Below, piece after piece: positions 54,994 through 63,218 of a stretch of 64,000 nt of DNA; position 1 is the first letter of the stretch, and each line of letters opens with the position of its first letter. A model generated the notes under the pieces. That model did no database searches and was not told where the DNA came from. It saw nothing but the letters and a program-made list of their open reading frames with translations. This DNA is from Streptomyces sp. NBC_00353. Its GTDB lineage: Bacteria > Actinomycetota > Actinomycetes > Streptomycetales > Streptomycetaceae. Made by a program: the position numbers and the translations under genes. Location of the stretch: positions 3,906,001 to 3,970,000 of the forward strand of contig NZ_CP107985.1 of the NCBI RefSeq assembly GCF_036108815.1, in the 5' to 3' direction.

Positions 54994-55827
54994 TCAGCCG
55001 ATCGGCCTGCGCGACTCGGCCCTGACCTCGGCCGTGTCCGCCGCCGCCTGCTCCAGGTCCACGCTCTTCGGGTCCTGGACCGCGGTCTTGGGAGTGACCA
55101 GGCCGACGAAGGCCGCCGTGTTGTCGTCGCCCCAGGCGCACATGGGGATGGTGCTGGTCACTCCGGCGTCCTTCGACGTGACGACCTGACAGGCCACCGT
55201 GATGTCGTATCCGTCGGGCGTGAACTCCCTGGCGGGTACGACGACGGTCATGCCCTTCTCTCCCGCGGCCCCCTCCAGGATCTTGTCCCGGGTGAACTCG
55301 GGCATCCTGATCCGGCCCCACATACCGGAGATGACCAGAACGCCGCCCTCGGCGGAGGTGTACCGGGTGACGACGGCCTTCACATCACGGACGCTGGGGT
55401 CAGGGACCTCCTCGACCTCCTTGCCGTCGGTCGACGACGTGTCCTCGGCGAGCGTGTACTCCTCGTCCAGCAACTTCTTCGGCACGGTGAGCCGGTACTC
55501 GGCCTCGGGGAAGCCACCCACGACCGACTTGCCGGCTCCGACCAGCTGGAAGGCGGTGTAGCCGAGGGCGCCGACCGCCACCAGTGCGGCGGCCACGATC
55601 CCGATGACCATGCCGGTCCGCTTCTTCTTCGGCGGCTGAACGCCCGGCGGGCCGGGCATCCCCGGCTGCCCCCACGGCCCTTGCGGCGGCCCCTGCGGCG
55701 GCAGTTGCTGCTGCGGATAGCCGTACGGGGGCTGCTGGGCATACGGGTTGTGCTGCGGGGGCTGGGGCGGCCCGTACGGGCCCTGCGGCGGCTGCGGCGG
55801 CTGCGGCGGCTGCGGCGGCATGGTCAT
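54994..55827 (-). CDS. Pro-rich single-pass membrane protein
   Basis: 277 residues. The cytoplasmic N-terminal 60 residues are PQP/PPQ repeats, then KKKR and one membrane helix (about 72-92: GMVIGIVAAALVAVGALGYT), then an extracytoplasmic domain of about 180 residues with two Cys (VACQVV, PMCAWG). ATG chosen; TAACTT seven bases before it suggests a leaderless transcript. Topology is like many actinobacterial surface proteins. No function recognised. Confidence 0.78.
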   Translation of the reverse strand: MTMPPQPPQPPQPPQGPYGPPQPPQHNPYAQQPPYGYPQQQLPPQGPPQGPWGQPGMPGPPGVQPPKKKRTGMVIGIVAAALVAVGALGYTAFQLVGAGKSVVGGFPEAEYRLTVPKKLLDEEYTLAEDTSSTDGKEVEEVPDPSVRDVKAVVTRYTSAEGGVLVISGMWGRIRMPEFTRDKILEGAAGEKGMTVVVPAREFTPDGYDITVACQVVTSKDAGVTSTIPMCAWGDDNTAAFVGLVTPKTAVQDPKSVDLEQAAADTAEVRAESRRPIG

Positions 55828-55881
55828 GGCACCCAAGTTACGTCACGCATGCGAACGCCGATTCGACACAGGGTGGCCGTC

Positions 55882-56775
55882 TCAACTCAACGGCTCACGA
55901 CTGCGCAGCCACTGGGCCGGCACGCCGTCGACCCCGGTGGCCGCGGCGACGACCCCGCCGGTGATGGCGCAGGTCGTGTCGACGTCGCCGAAGCCCTCGG
56001 CGGTGGCCCAGAGGGCCGCTTCCAGATCGCCCGGATGCCGGGCCGCGGTCCACAGGGCGAACGGGACCGTGTCGTCGGCCCGGATGCGCTGCCCGTTGCC
56101 GAGCAGATCGGCCGCCTTCCACGGCTCGGTGGTGAACGGCACGGCTGCGGCGCGCCGGATCCCGTCCCGTACCGATCCTTCGGGTGTACGGTCCGCGACC
56201 GCCGTCAACGTGAACCCGCCCCGCACCTGCAGTGCCGCGGCGACGGCCACGGCCACCGCGCCCGCGATGCCCTGCGGGTGGGCGTGGGTGACCTCGGCCG
56301 ACAACTGCGCCTGCCCGGCCGCATGGTCGAGGTCCGCGTGGAACCGGGCGCCGAGCGGTGCGACCCGCATGGCGGCGCCGTTGCCGAGGCTGCCGCCCTC
56401 GAACAGGTCGGGCGCGAGGGTGCGCCAGTCGGCCGGTGCGGTGAGCAGCTCGGGCAGCAGGATGTGCATGCCGTGGCCGTAACCGCGGGCCGGGTCGATG
56501 TCGTACGTGAGGGCGAAGCAGGCGGCGAGCCGGTCCTGGTCCACCTCGCCGTGCTCGTCGAGGACACGCTGCAGGGCGCGGGCCATGGCCGTGTCGTCGG
56601 TCCAGTGCCAGACCGGTTCAGCGGGTGTGCGGCGGGCGCGGATCTCGTTGCGGGCCTGCCGGGGCGGGCGGAAGAGCGGGAACCATCGCTCCCCGAACGC
56701 ATCACCGAGTGACAGTCCTTCAAGGCTTCGGCGGGCGGCCGCCAGGTCTGCGCGCGGGGGCGTCATGAGGGTCAT
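55882..56775 (-). CDS. ADP-ribosylglycohydrolase family protein
   Basis: 297 residues. Dinuclear Mg/Mn hydrolase fold removing ADP-ribose from proteins or small molecules. Metal motifs: GLSLGDAFGER, WTDDTAMARA, GSLGNGAAMRVAPLG and DVDTTCAITGGVVAA; all acidic ligands are present. Two ATGs three codons apart can start it. Monocistronic; no ADP-ribosyltransferase is visible nearby. Confidence 0.92.
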   Translation of the reverse strand: MTLMTPPRADLAAARRSLEGLSLGDAFGERWFPLFRPPRQARNEIRARRTPAEPVWHWTDDTAMARALQRVLDEHGEVDQDRLAACFALTYDIDPARGYGHGMHILLPELLTAPADWRTLAPDLFEGGSLGNGAAMRVAPLGARFHADLDHAAGQAQLSAEVTHAHPQGIAGAVAVAVAAALQVRGGFTLTAVADRTPEGSVRDGIRRAAAVPFTTEPWKAADLLGNGQRIRADDTVPFALWTAARHPGDLEAALWATAEGFGDVDTTCAITGGVVAAATGVDGVPAQWLRSREPLS

Positions 56776-56945
56776 CCTGGCGCCCGGGGCAGCGGGTGTA
56801 CATCCCTTATTGGCGGGCACGGGCAGCGCCCGGCCCGGGATCTCGCGGAACTGTGCCACGGCTCCCGTGCGTCACCGCCGAGGGCGTCGCGGCGACGCAC
56901 GCCGCACTGCCGGAGGAGCCGGTACGGGTGGCGGAGCCGGTGGGC

Positions 56946-56986
56946 GGTTCCGCGGCCGGCCTCCGGGCGCCGGCCGCTGAAGAACC
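56946..56986 (-). terminator. Terminator of the ferritin-like diiron gene
   Basis: GCGGCCGGC/GCCGGCCGC 9-bp stem with an outer GGTTC/GAACC pair, starting 15 bases after the stop at 57001. No T-run. Confidence 0.65.
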
Positions 56987-57000
56987 TCGTGGCGGACCGC

Positions 57001-58104
57001 CTACGCCGCACCGTCCGCTATCGCGTCCTCGACCTCCGCCACCCGGGCCTGCTCCTCCGCCGCGAACCGGTCGCGGTCCAACTGCTCGGCGATCTCCTCG
57101 TCCTGGGCCATCAGCAGGTCCAGGTTGGAGTCGCCGAGCTCGAAGACGCCCATGTCGACGTAGGCCTTCTGGAGCCGTTCGCCCCACAGTCCTATGTCCT
57201 TGACGCACGGCACTATCCGGCTGAACAGCAGCTTGCGGAAGAGCTGCAGATACTCCGAGTGCTCGGAGAGCTCCTTGGCCTCCTGCTTGCCCACGCCGAA
57301 GTTCTGCAGCACCTCGACGCCGCTGAGCCGGTCCCGCATCAGGTAGCAGCCCTCGATGACGAACTCCTCGCGTTCGCGCAGTTCGGCGTCGCTCAGCTGC
57401 TTGTAGTAGTCGCGCAGCGCCATCCGTCCGAAGGCGACATGGCGGGCCTCGTCCTGCATGACGTACGCGAGGATCTGCTTGGGCAAGGGCTTGGTCGTGG
57501 TGTCGCGGATCATGCCGAAGGCGGCAAGGGCGAGCCCCTCGATGAGGACCTGCATGCCGAGGTACGGCATGTCCCAGCGCGAGTCGCGCAGGGTGTCGCC
57601 CAGCAGGCCCTGCAGGTTGTCGTTGACCGGGTAGAGCATCCCGACCTTCTCGTGCAGGAACCGGCCGTATATCTCCGCGTGCCGGGCCTCGTCCATGGTC
57701 TGGGTCGCGGAGTAGAACTTCGCGTCCAGATCGGGGACCGACTCCACGATCCTGGCCGCACAGATCATGGCGCCCTGCTCACCGTGGAGGAACTGGCTGA
57801 ACTGCCAGGAGGTGTAGTGCTTGCGCAGCTCGCCCCGGTCCTTCTCGGTCATCTTCGCCCAGTGCGGCGTGCCGTACAGCGTGAGCGCCTCGTCCGGGGT
57901 GCCGAGCGGGTCGGCGGGGTCGACCTCCAGGCTCCAGTCGATGCGCTTGTTGCCGTCCCACTGCTTGTCCTTGCCCTTTTGGTAAAGGGCGAGAAGGCGC
58001 TCGCGGCCGTCGTCGTACTCCCAGCTGAAGCGGGCGGCGCCGGAGGCGGGCACCTGCCACAGCGGTTCCTCGGGGGCGGTGGTGTAGAGGTCGTGTGTCG
58101 ACAC
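57001..58104 (-). CDS. Ferritin-like diiron oxygenase-type protein
   Basis: 367 residues from GTG (VSTHDLYTTAPEEPLWQ), chosen because AAGGAG is six bases upstream; an upstream frame exists to 58170. A four-helix diiron site is plain: Glu in FLHGEQGAM, ExxH in MDEARHAEIYG, Glu in LIEGLALAAF and ExxH in QDEARHVAFG. No radical Tyr context of a true ribonucleotide reductase is evident. Divergent from a second diiron enzyme. Substrate unknown. Confidence 0.85.
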   Translation of the reverse strand: MSTHDLYTTAPEEPLWQVPASGAARFSWEYDDGRERLLALYQKGKDKQWDGNKRIDWSLEVDPADPLGTPDEALTLYGTPHWAKMTEKDRGELRKHYTSWQFSQFLHGEQGAMICAARIVESVPDLDAKFYSATQTMDEARHAEIYGRFLHEKVGMLYPVNDNLQGLLGDTLRDSRWDMPYLGMQVLIEGLALAAFGMIRDTTTKPLPKQILAYVMQDEARHVAFGRMALRDYYKQLSDAELREREEFVIEGCYLMRDRLSGVEVLQNFGVGKQEAKELSEHSEYLQLFRKLLFSRIVPCVKDIGLWGERLQKAYVDMGVFELGDSNLDLLMAQDEEIAEQLDRDRFAAEEQARVAEVEDAIADGAA

Positions 58105-58210
58105 GGACGGCTCCTTCGCCTCGCATGGTTCGATAAGTTCCGTGGCGGTTACGTCAGTTGGCAGGTTCACACGTTGGTAGACGCCGGGTCAACAAGTCGC
58201 GCGCAAGGGA

Positions 58211-58239
58211 TTGACGACCTTGCTGACAAGCAGTCTCAT
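58211..58239 (+). promoter_or_regulatory. Promoter of the AurF-like gene
   Basis: TTGACG, 17 bases, TCTCAT, about 43 bp upstream of the start codon. A good -35 and a moderate -10. It lies in the 178-bp divergent region that could hold operators for the TetR regulator nearby. Confidence 0.5.
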
Positions 58240-58282
58240 AAGAAGCGACCGCCGGTAACCCACGTGTGAGGTGCCCTCAGCC

Positions 58283-59218
58283 ATGACGACAGTGACCGAA
58301 CGCGACGTGCAGACGCTTCGCGACGCACTCGGCCCGCTCCGGGACCGTGAGCAGATCGCCGAACGCCTCCTGGAGTCCTCGGCCAAGCACTCCTTCGACC
58401 CGGACACCGAGCTCGACTGGGATGCGGCCGTCGAGGACGGCAAGTGGTTCTGGCCGCCCGAGCTCGTCTCGCTCTACGACACCCCGCTGTGGCGGAAGAT
58501 GTCCGAGGAGCAGCGGATGGACCTGGCCCGGCACGAGGCGGCGTCACTGGCCTCGCTCGGCATCTGGTTCGAGATCATCCTGATGCAGCTGCTGGTCCGG
58601 CACATCTACGACAAGCCCGTGACCAGCAACCATGTCCGCTACGCGCTCACCGAGATAGCCGACGAGTGCCGGCACTCGATGATGTTCGGCCGCATGATCC
58701 AGTGGGGCGGGGCGCCCAACTACCCCGTACCCCGCGTCTATCACAACCTCGCGCGGGTGCTGAAGACCGTGTCCACCACGCCGGGATCGTTCGCCGCGAC
58801 CCTGCTCGGTGAGGAGATCCTCGACTGGATGCAGCGGCTGACATTCCCGGACGAGCGCGTCCAGACGCTGGTGCGCGGCGTGACCCGGATCCATGTCGTC
58901 GAGGAGGCACGGCATGTCCGGTACGCCCGCGAGGAGCTGCGCCGGCAGATGGTCACCGCACCGCGCTGGGAGCGCGAGTTCACCCGGCTGAGCTGCGGAG
59001 AGGCGGCGCGCGTCTTCTCCGTCTGCTTCGTCAACCCGCAGGTGTACGAGAACGTCGGCCTGGACCGCCGCGAGGCCGTCGCCCAGGTGAGGGCGAGCGG
59101 CCACCGGACGGAGGTCATGCAGACGGGCGCGAAGCGGCTGACGGACTTCCTCGACGACATCGGTGTGCTGAACGGGGTCGGGCGCCGGCTGTGGAAGAGC
59201 TCGGGCCTGCTGGCCTGA
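58283..59218 (+). CDS. AurF-type diiron oxygenase
   Basis: 311 residues, starting MTTVTERDVQTLRDALGPL. Resembles p-aminobenzoate N-oxygenase AurF: diiron ligands in LTEIADECRHSMMFG, ATLLGEEILDWMQ and IHVVEEARHVRYA. AurF-like enzymes oxidise aryl or alkyl amines. Head-to-head with another diiron gene and followed after 40 bp by a TetR regulator. Confidence 0.87.
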   Translation: MTTVTERDVQTLRDALGPLRDREQIAERLLESSAKHSFDPDTELDWDAAVEDGKWFWPPELVSLYDTPLWRKMSEEQRMDLARHEAASLASLGIWFEIILMQLLVRHIYDKPVTSNHVRYALTEIADECRHSMMFGRMIQWGGAPNYPVPRVYHNLARVLKTVSTTPGSFAATLLGEEILDWMQRLTFPDERVQTLVRGVTRIHVVEEARHVRYAREELRRQMVTAPRWEREFTRLSCGEAARVFSVCFVNPQVYENVGLDRREAVAQVRASGHRTEVMQTGAKRLTDFLDDIGVLNGVGRRLWKSSGLLA

Positions 59219-59258
59219 CCCGGCTCCTCCACCGGGGGAACGGCTTACGCTTCGAGGT

Positions 59259-60011
59259 ATGACCTCTGCTGCCGCAGCCCCGCCGAACCGCGCGTACCAA
59301 AGGCTCAGCGTCGAGGAGCGCCGCACGCAGCTCCTCGGTGCGGCCCTCAGCCTCTTCGCGCACCGGGCCCCCGACGAGGTCTCGCTCGACGAGGTCGCGG
59401 CGGTCGCCGGAGTCTCCCGTCCTCTCGTCTACCGCTACTTCCCCGGCGGGCGGCAGCAGTTGTACGAGGCTGCGCTCCGGTCCGCCGCCGACGAACTGGA
59501 GCTGTGCTTCACCGAGCCGCCCGTGGGCCCGCCCACCGAACGGGTGGAGCGGGTGCTCGACCGCTATCTCGCGTTCGTCGACGAACACGACGCCGGGTTC
59601 AGTGCGCTGCTGCGCGGTGGCAGCGTCGCGGAGACGTCCCGGACGACGGCGATCGTCGACGAGGTGCGGCGGGCGGCGGCCGAACAGATCCTTCTCCACC
59701 TCGGCCGCGGAGACACGCGGGCACCGGGCCCCCGGCTGCGGATGATGGTGCGGACCTGGATCGCAGCCGTCGAGGCGGCCTCCCTGATCTGGCTGGACGA
59801 GGAGAAGCAGCCCCCGGCGGACGATCTGCGCGCCTGGCTGGTCGATCAGTTGATCACCCTGCTCGCGGCCACCGCGGCCACGGACCGGGAGACGGCGGCC
59901 GTGGTGGCGGAGCTGCTGCCGCTGGAGACCGCCGACGGCCCGGCCGGGCGGCTGGCCGCCCGACTCGTCCCGGTGGTCGCCGAAGCGGCGCACCTGCTGC
60001 CACCGGACTGA
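59259..60011 (+). CDS. TetR-family transcriptional regulator
   Basis: 250 residues. N-terminal HTH with SLDEVAAVAGVSRPLVYRYF, followed by an all-helical ligand domain. Being just downstream of the AurF-like gene, it probably controls the divergent diiron pair. Confidence 0.92.
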   Translation: MTSAAAAPPNRAYQRLSVEERRTQLLGAALSLFAHRAPDEVSLDEVAAVAGVSRPLVYRYFPGGRQQLYEAALRSAADELELCFTEPPVGPPTERVERVLDRYLAFVDEHDAGFSALLRGGSVAETSRTTAIVDEVRRAAAEQILLHLGRGDTRAPGPRLRMMVRTWIAAVEAASLIWLDEEKQPPADDLRAWLVDQLITLLAATAATDRETAAVVAELLPLETADGPAGRLAARLVPVVAEAAHLLPPD

Positions 60012-60045
60012 GTGCCGGAACACGCCCCTGCGTCAGACTGGGGGC

Positions 60046-60312
60046 GTGAGAAGCGAGAACACCACCTTCAGGGGCGGCCCGCTGGACGGGCGGGTCCTGC
60101 CCGTCCTCGTCGGCGCGACCGGCCATCCGCCCAAGTGGTACGAGGTCCCGGTGCCGGATGCCGACGGCGGACCGGCCACCGTGTACACATACCGGCGGGT
60201 CCCGGCCGGATACTCCAAGCGGCTGGGTGTGCAGCGCGGCTGGGTGTACGAGTACGCCCCGGAGGGCCGCGAACGCCACACTCCCAAGTGGCCTTGGTCG
60301 AAACCGAACTGA
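60046..60312 (+). CDS. Small conserved-looking protein, function unknown
   Basis: 88 residues from GTG (VRSENTTFRGGPLDGRVLPV). It has a GGPLDGR start seen in small actinobacterial hypothetical proteins and is rich in aromatic and basic residues (KWYEVPVP, GWVYEYAPEGRERHTPKW). CAGACT six bases before the GTG suggests a leaderless transcript. Confidence 0.7.
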   Translation: MRSENTTFRGGPLDGRVLPVLVGATGHPPKWYEVPVPDADGGPATVYTYRRVPAGYSKRLGVQRGWVYEYAPEGRERHTPKWPWSKPN

Positions 60313-60396
60313 CCCGCGCGCATCCCGGCTGCGCGCACCGAACCCTCTAGGATCGACGGATCCATGGTCACGAGAACGGTCACAAGGGGGTGCGCC

Positions 60397-63072
60397 ATGG
60401 AGGCGCTGCGTCAGGACGATCCACGCCGCTTCGGTCCGTACACCGTGGTGGCGCGGTTCCGCGAGACCGCGAGCGCCGTGCAGTACCTCGCGCATGACGC
60501 GGCCCTCGACGACACCGTCGTGATCACCGCGGCCCGCCCCGAACTCGCCGCGCTCCCTGCCTTCCGCCGCCGCTTCGAGGCGGAGACACGCACGGCGGAC
60601 CGGCTGGCGGGTGGCTGGGTCCAGCCACAGATCGTCACCCGTACGGCAGAACACGCGGACGAGGACGCAGACGGACCCGCGGACAGGCAGCTGTGGACGG
60701 CCGTGGCGTACGTACCGGCGCTGACGCTCGCCGAGGCGATCGATTTCGCGGGCCCGCTCCCCGAGCGTGCCGTGCGGATACTGGGCGCGGGCATCGCCGA
60801 AACCCTCTCCCGGGTGCATGCCACCGGGGCCGTACTGGAAGGGCTCGCCCCCAGGACGGTGCTGCTGGCCGAGGACGGGCCCCGGCTCACCGCCTTCGGC
60901 CCCCTGGGCGCGGCGGCCGACGCGGAGGCCCGGTCGGGCGGGCAGCTGTCCGTACGGCTCGGCTATCTCACCCCGGAACAGATCGAGGGCAAGGAGGCCG
61001 GACCTGCCTCCGACCTCTTCGTGCTGGGCCTGCTGCTGGCGTACGCGGCGACCGGGACGACCCCGCTCGCCGACGGACCGGCGGCGGAGGCCGCCGAACG
61101 GATCGCCCGTACCGAGCCGGAACTGGACGCGGTTCCGGAAGAATTGCGCGGCCTGATCGCGCGCTGCCTCGCCAAGGACCCGGCCGACCGGCCGACCGCG
61201 GGCACGGTGGCGGCGGAACTGGCACTGGAGGGTGCGGCGGGCCTGGCCAAGGGCGGCTGGCTGCCGGATCCGCTGACCCGGGCGATCATGGAACAGGCCG
61301 GACAGGTACGAAAGTTGGCGGCGGATCCGGATGACGGTCCGGCCGACGCCGCCACCGGCACCCCCGTCGACTCGCCGACCCACGGTCTGCTCGGCCCCCT
61401 CGGCCACGACTCCGCCGACGCGGCCCCCGACGGACCCGCCGACGCCCGGTCCGACACCCCCGCCACCAGGGACGACGACGTCCGGACCACCCGCATCGGC
61501 AGCGTCGGCAGCCCCCGTGCGCCGGAGCCCGACCGGCCGACCACCCAGCTGTCCATCCCGCGTGAGCGCAGCGGGCCTCCGGCCGAGCTGCCCACCGGCC
61601 TGCCGCCCGTCGCACCGCTCGTGCCCCGGCCTCTTCCCGCTCCCACGACGCCGGCCGCCCCCGCATCGACCGCCCCGACAACAACCCCCACCGCTCCCCT
61701 TCCCTCTCCTCCCCCTGCCGGTCCGGTCAGCGCTCCCGCTCCCGCAGTCCCCTCACTCGACCGTCGCACGCTGCTCGTCGGTGGCGTTGCCGGTGCCGCC
61801 GGACTCGTCGTCGGGGGCGGGGCGGTGCTCGCCTTCGGGTCCGGCGGTTCCGAGGACCAGGACGACGCCAAACCCGCCCCGGCCCCCACGCGCCTCACCG
61901 TGGCCGGGCTGCCGCCGCAGCCGCGTTGGGTGTACACGCATCCCGACGCCGAGCCCGCGCCGCTCACCGCCGCACTCTGGCTCGACCGGCTGCTCGTCCT
62001 GACCGGCGACACGCAGGCCGTCGGAATCGATCTGCGCTCCGGCCGCCGCGTCTGGGAGTGTGCGGACGGAGCCAAGGGGCAGGCGGCCCTGCCCGCCGGC
62101 GAGGATCTCTGCTTCGTCGCCGGGCCGTCCGAGTTCCTCTGGCTGTCAGCCAAGAACGGACAGGTCATGCACCGGGTGGCGCACGAGGACGGGTTCAAGG
62201 ACGCGCCGTATCTGACGGTGTCGGACATCGTCGGCCAGTCCGGGCCGGTCATCTGGTTCACCGGCTCCCACAAGGTCACCGTGAAGGCCAAGAAGCCGAA
62301 GAAGGGCAAGAAGCCCGGTAAGGACACCCAGGCCGTCGTGTCGTTCCTCTTCGCGTACGACGTCGTGCAGCGCAAGGAGGTGTGGCGGACTTCCGTACCC
62401 ACCGGGCGTGAATCGGCCGCCCCCGCCTACCGGTTGATCACCGTCCGGCCGGACGACGTCGTCGTACGTCAGAAGAGTGCGACGCTCACTCCGGGAGACG
62501 TCAAGGCCGCCAGGGGCAAGGCGGTCTTCCGCGGCTTCGACCGCGAGAGCGGGAAGCTGCTGTGGACCAGGTCGTTCGGCAAGGTCGGGCCGGACGGGGC
62601 GGCCGTCGGCGACGACAAGGGGCTGCTCTACGCGGCGGTGGGCGACGATCTCCAGACGTTCGAGATGCCCGGGGGCAAGCCGGAGTGGACCCTGAACGGC
62701 ACCGCGGGCTCCGTGTTCGGGACCCCGGTGCCGGCCGGAACGCTCCTGCACATCACCAACCGCAACCAGGAAGTCGGCGCGGTCGACCGGGCCACCGGAA
62801 AGCTGCACTGGCGGCGGTCCACTGAGGCGACGCCCGGCGGCGCCGCGCCCGCCATCACCGTCAGCCTCTCCGGCAAGACCCTGCTGGCGGCCGGAGGGGC
62901 GCAGGTCACCGCGTTCTCGGCGGAGGACGGACGGCGGCTGTGGAAGTTCCAGGACATCGGGGTGCAGGATCCGAAGGGGGCCACGGTCACCGCTCCGTAC
63001 CGGGTGCTGGCGTTCGGGAAGACCGCCGTGGTCCAACGCGAGTGGATCTTCTACGCGTTCCCGGTGGCGTGA
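60397..63072 (+). CDS. Receptor-like pseudokinase with transmembrane helix and PQQ-type beta-propeller
   Basis: 891 residues, after AAGGGGG. Residues 10-280 have the layout of a Hanks-type Ser/Thr kinase. The catalytic residues are missing, though: the VAxK Lys is Thr44 (VVITAARPE), HRD is LEG at about 147-149, and DFG is AFG at 166-168. The P-loop glycines are absent too. A long Pro/Thr/Asp-rich linker follows, then a membrane helix at about 457-481 (LLVGGVAGAAGLVVGGGAVL) and an extracytoplasmic repeat domain of PQQ-propeller type (GIDLRSGRRVWEC, AVDRATGKLHWRRS). A signalling scaffold, not an enzyme, is likely. Confidence 0.88.
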   Translation: MEALRQDDPRRFGPYTVVARFRETASAVQYLAHDAALDDTVVITAARPELAALPAFRRRFEAETRTADRLAGGWVQPQIVTRTAEHADEDADGPADRQLWTAVAYVPALTLAEAIDFAGPLPERAVRILGAGIAETLSRVHATGAVLEGLAPRTVLLAEDGPRLTAFGPLGAAADAEARSGGQLSVRLGYLTPEQIEGKEAGPASDLFVLGLLLAYAATGTTPLADGPAAEAAERIARTEPELDAVPEELRGLIARCLAKDPADRPTAGTVAAELALEGAAGLAKGGWLPDPLTRAIMEQAGQVRKLAADPDDGPADAATGTPVDSPTHGLLGPLGHDSADAAPDGPADARSDTPATRDDDVRTTRIGSVGSPRAPEPDRPTTQLSIPRERSGPPAELPTGLPPVAPLVPRPLPAPTTPAAPASTAPTTTPTAPLPSPPPAGPVSAPAPAVPSLDRRTLLVGGVAGAAGLVVGGGAVLAFGSGGSEDQDDAKPAPAPTRLTVAGLPPQPRWVYTHPDAEPAPLTAALWLDRLLVLTGDTQAVGIDLRSGRRVWECADGAKGQAALPAGEDLCFVAGPSEFLWLSAKNGQVMHRVAHEDGFKDAPYLTVSDIVGQSGPVIWFTGSHKVTVKAKKPKKGKKPGKDTQAVVSFLFAYDVVQRKEVWRTSVPTGRESAAPAYRLITVRPDDVVVRQKSATLTPGDVKAARGKAVFRGFDRESGKLLWTRSFGKVGPDGAAVGDDKGLLYAAVGDDLQTFEMPGGKPEWTLNGTAGSVFGTPVPAGTLLHITNRNQEVGAVDRATGKLHWRRSTEATPGGAAPAITVSLSGKTLLAAGGAQVTAFSAEDGRRLWKFQDIGVQDPKGATVTAPYRVLAFGKTAVVQREWIFYAFPVA

Positions 63073-63098
63073 ACCCGCAGGACACCCGCCTTCCGGGG

Positions 63099-63128
63099 GA
63101 ACCCCGCGGCCGCCACGGCACGGGGTTC
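63099..63128 (+). terminator. Terminator of the pseudokinase gene
   Basis: GAACCCCG and CGGGGTTC arms (8 bp) with a 14-base loop, 27 bp after the stop; only a short TT follows. Confidence 0.65.
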
Positions 63129-63218
63129 TTGCATCGCCCGGCACCCGGTGACCGTATGGATGTGTTGCGCTCACTCATGGGGTAGTCCCACGATCGCCCC
63201 GTCATCGGAGGTGATCCC

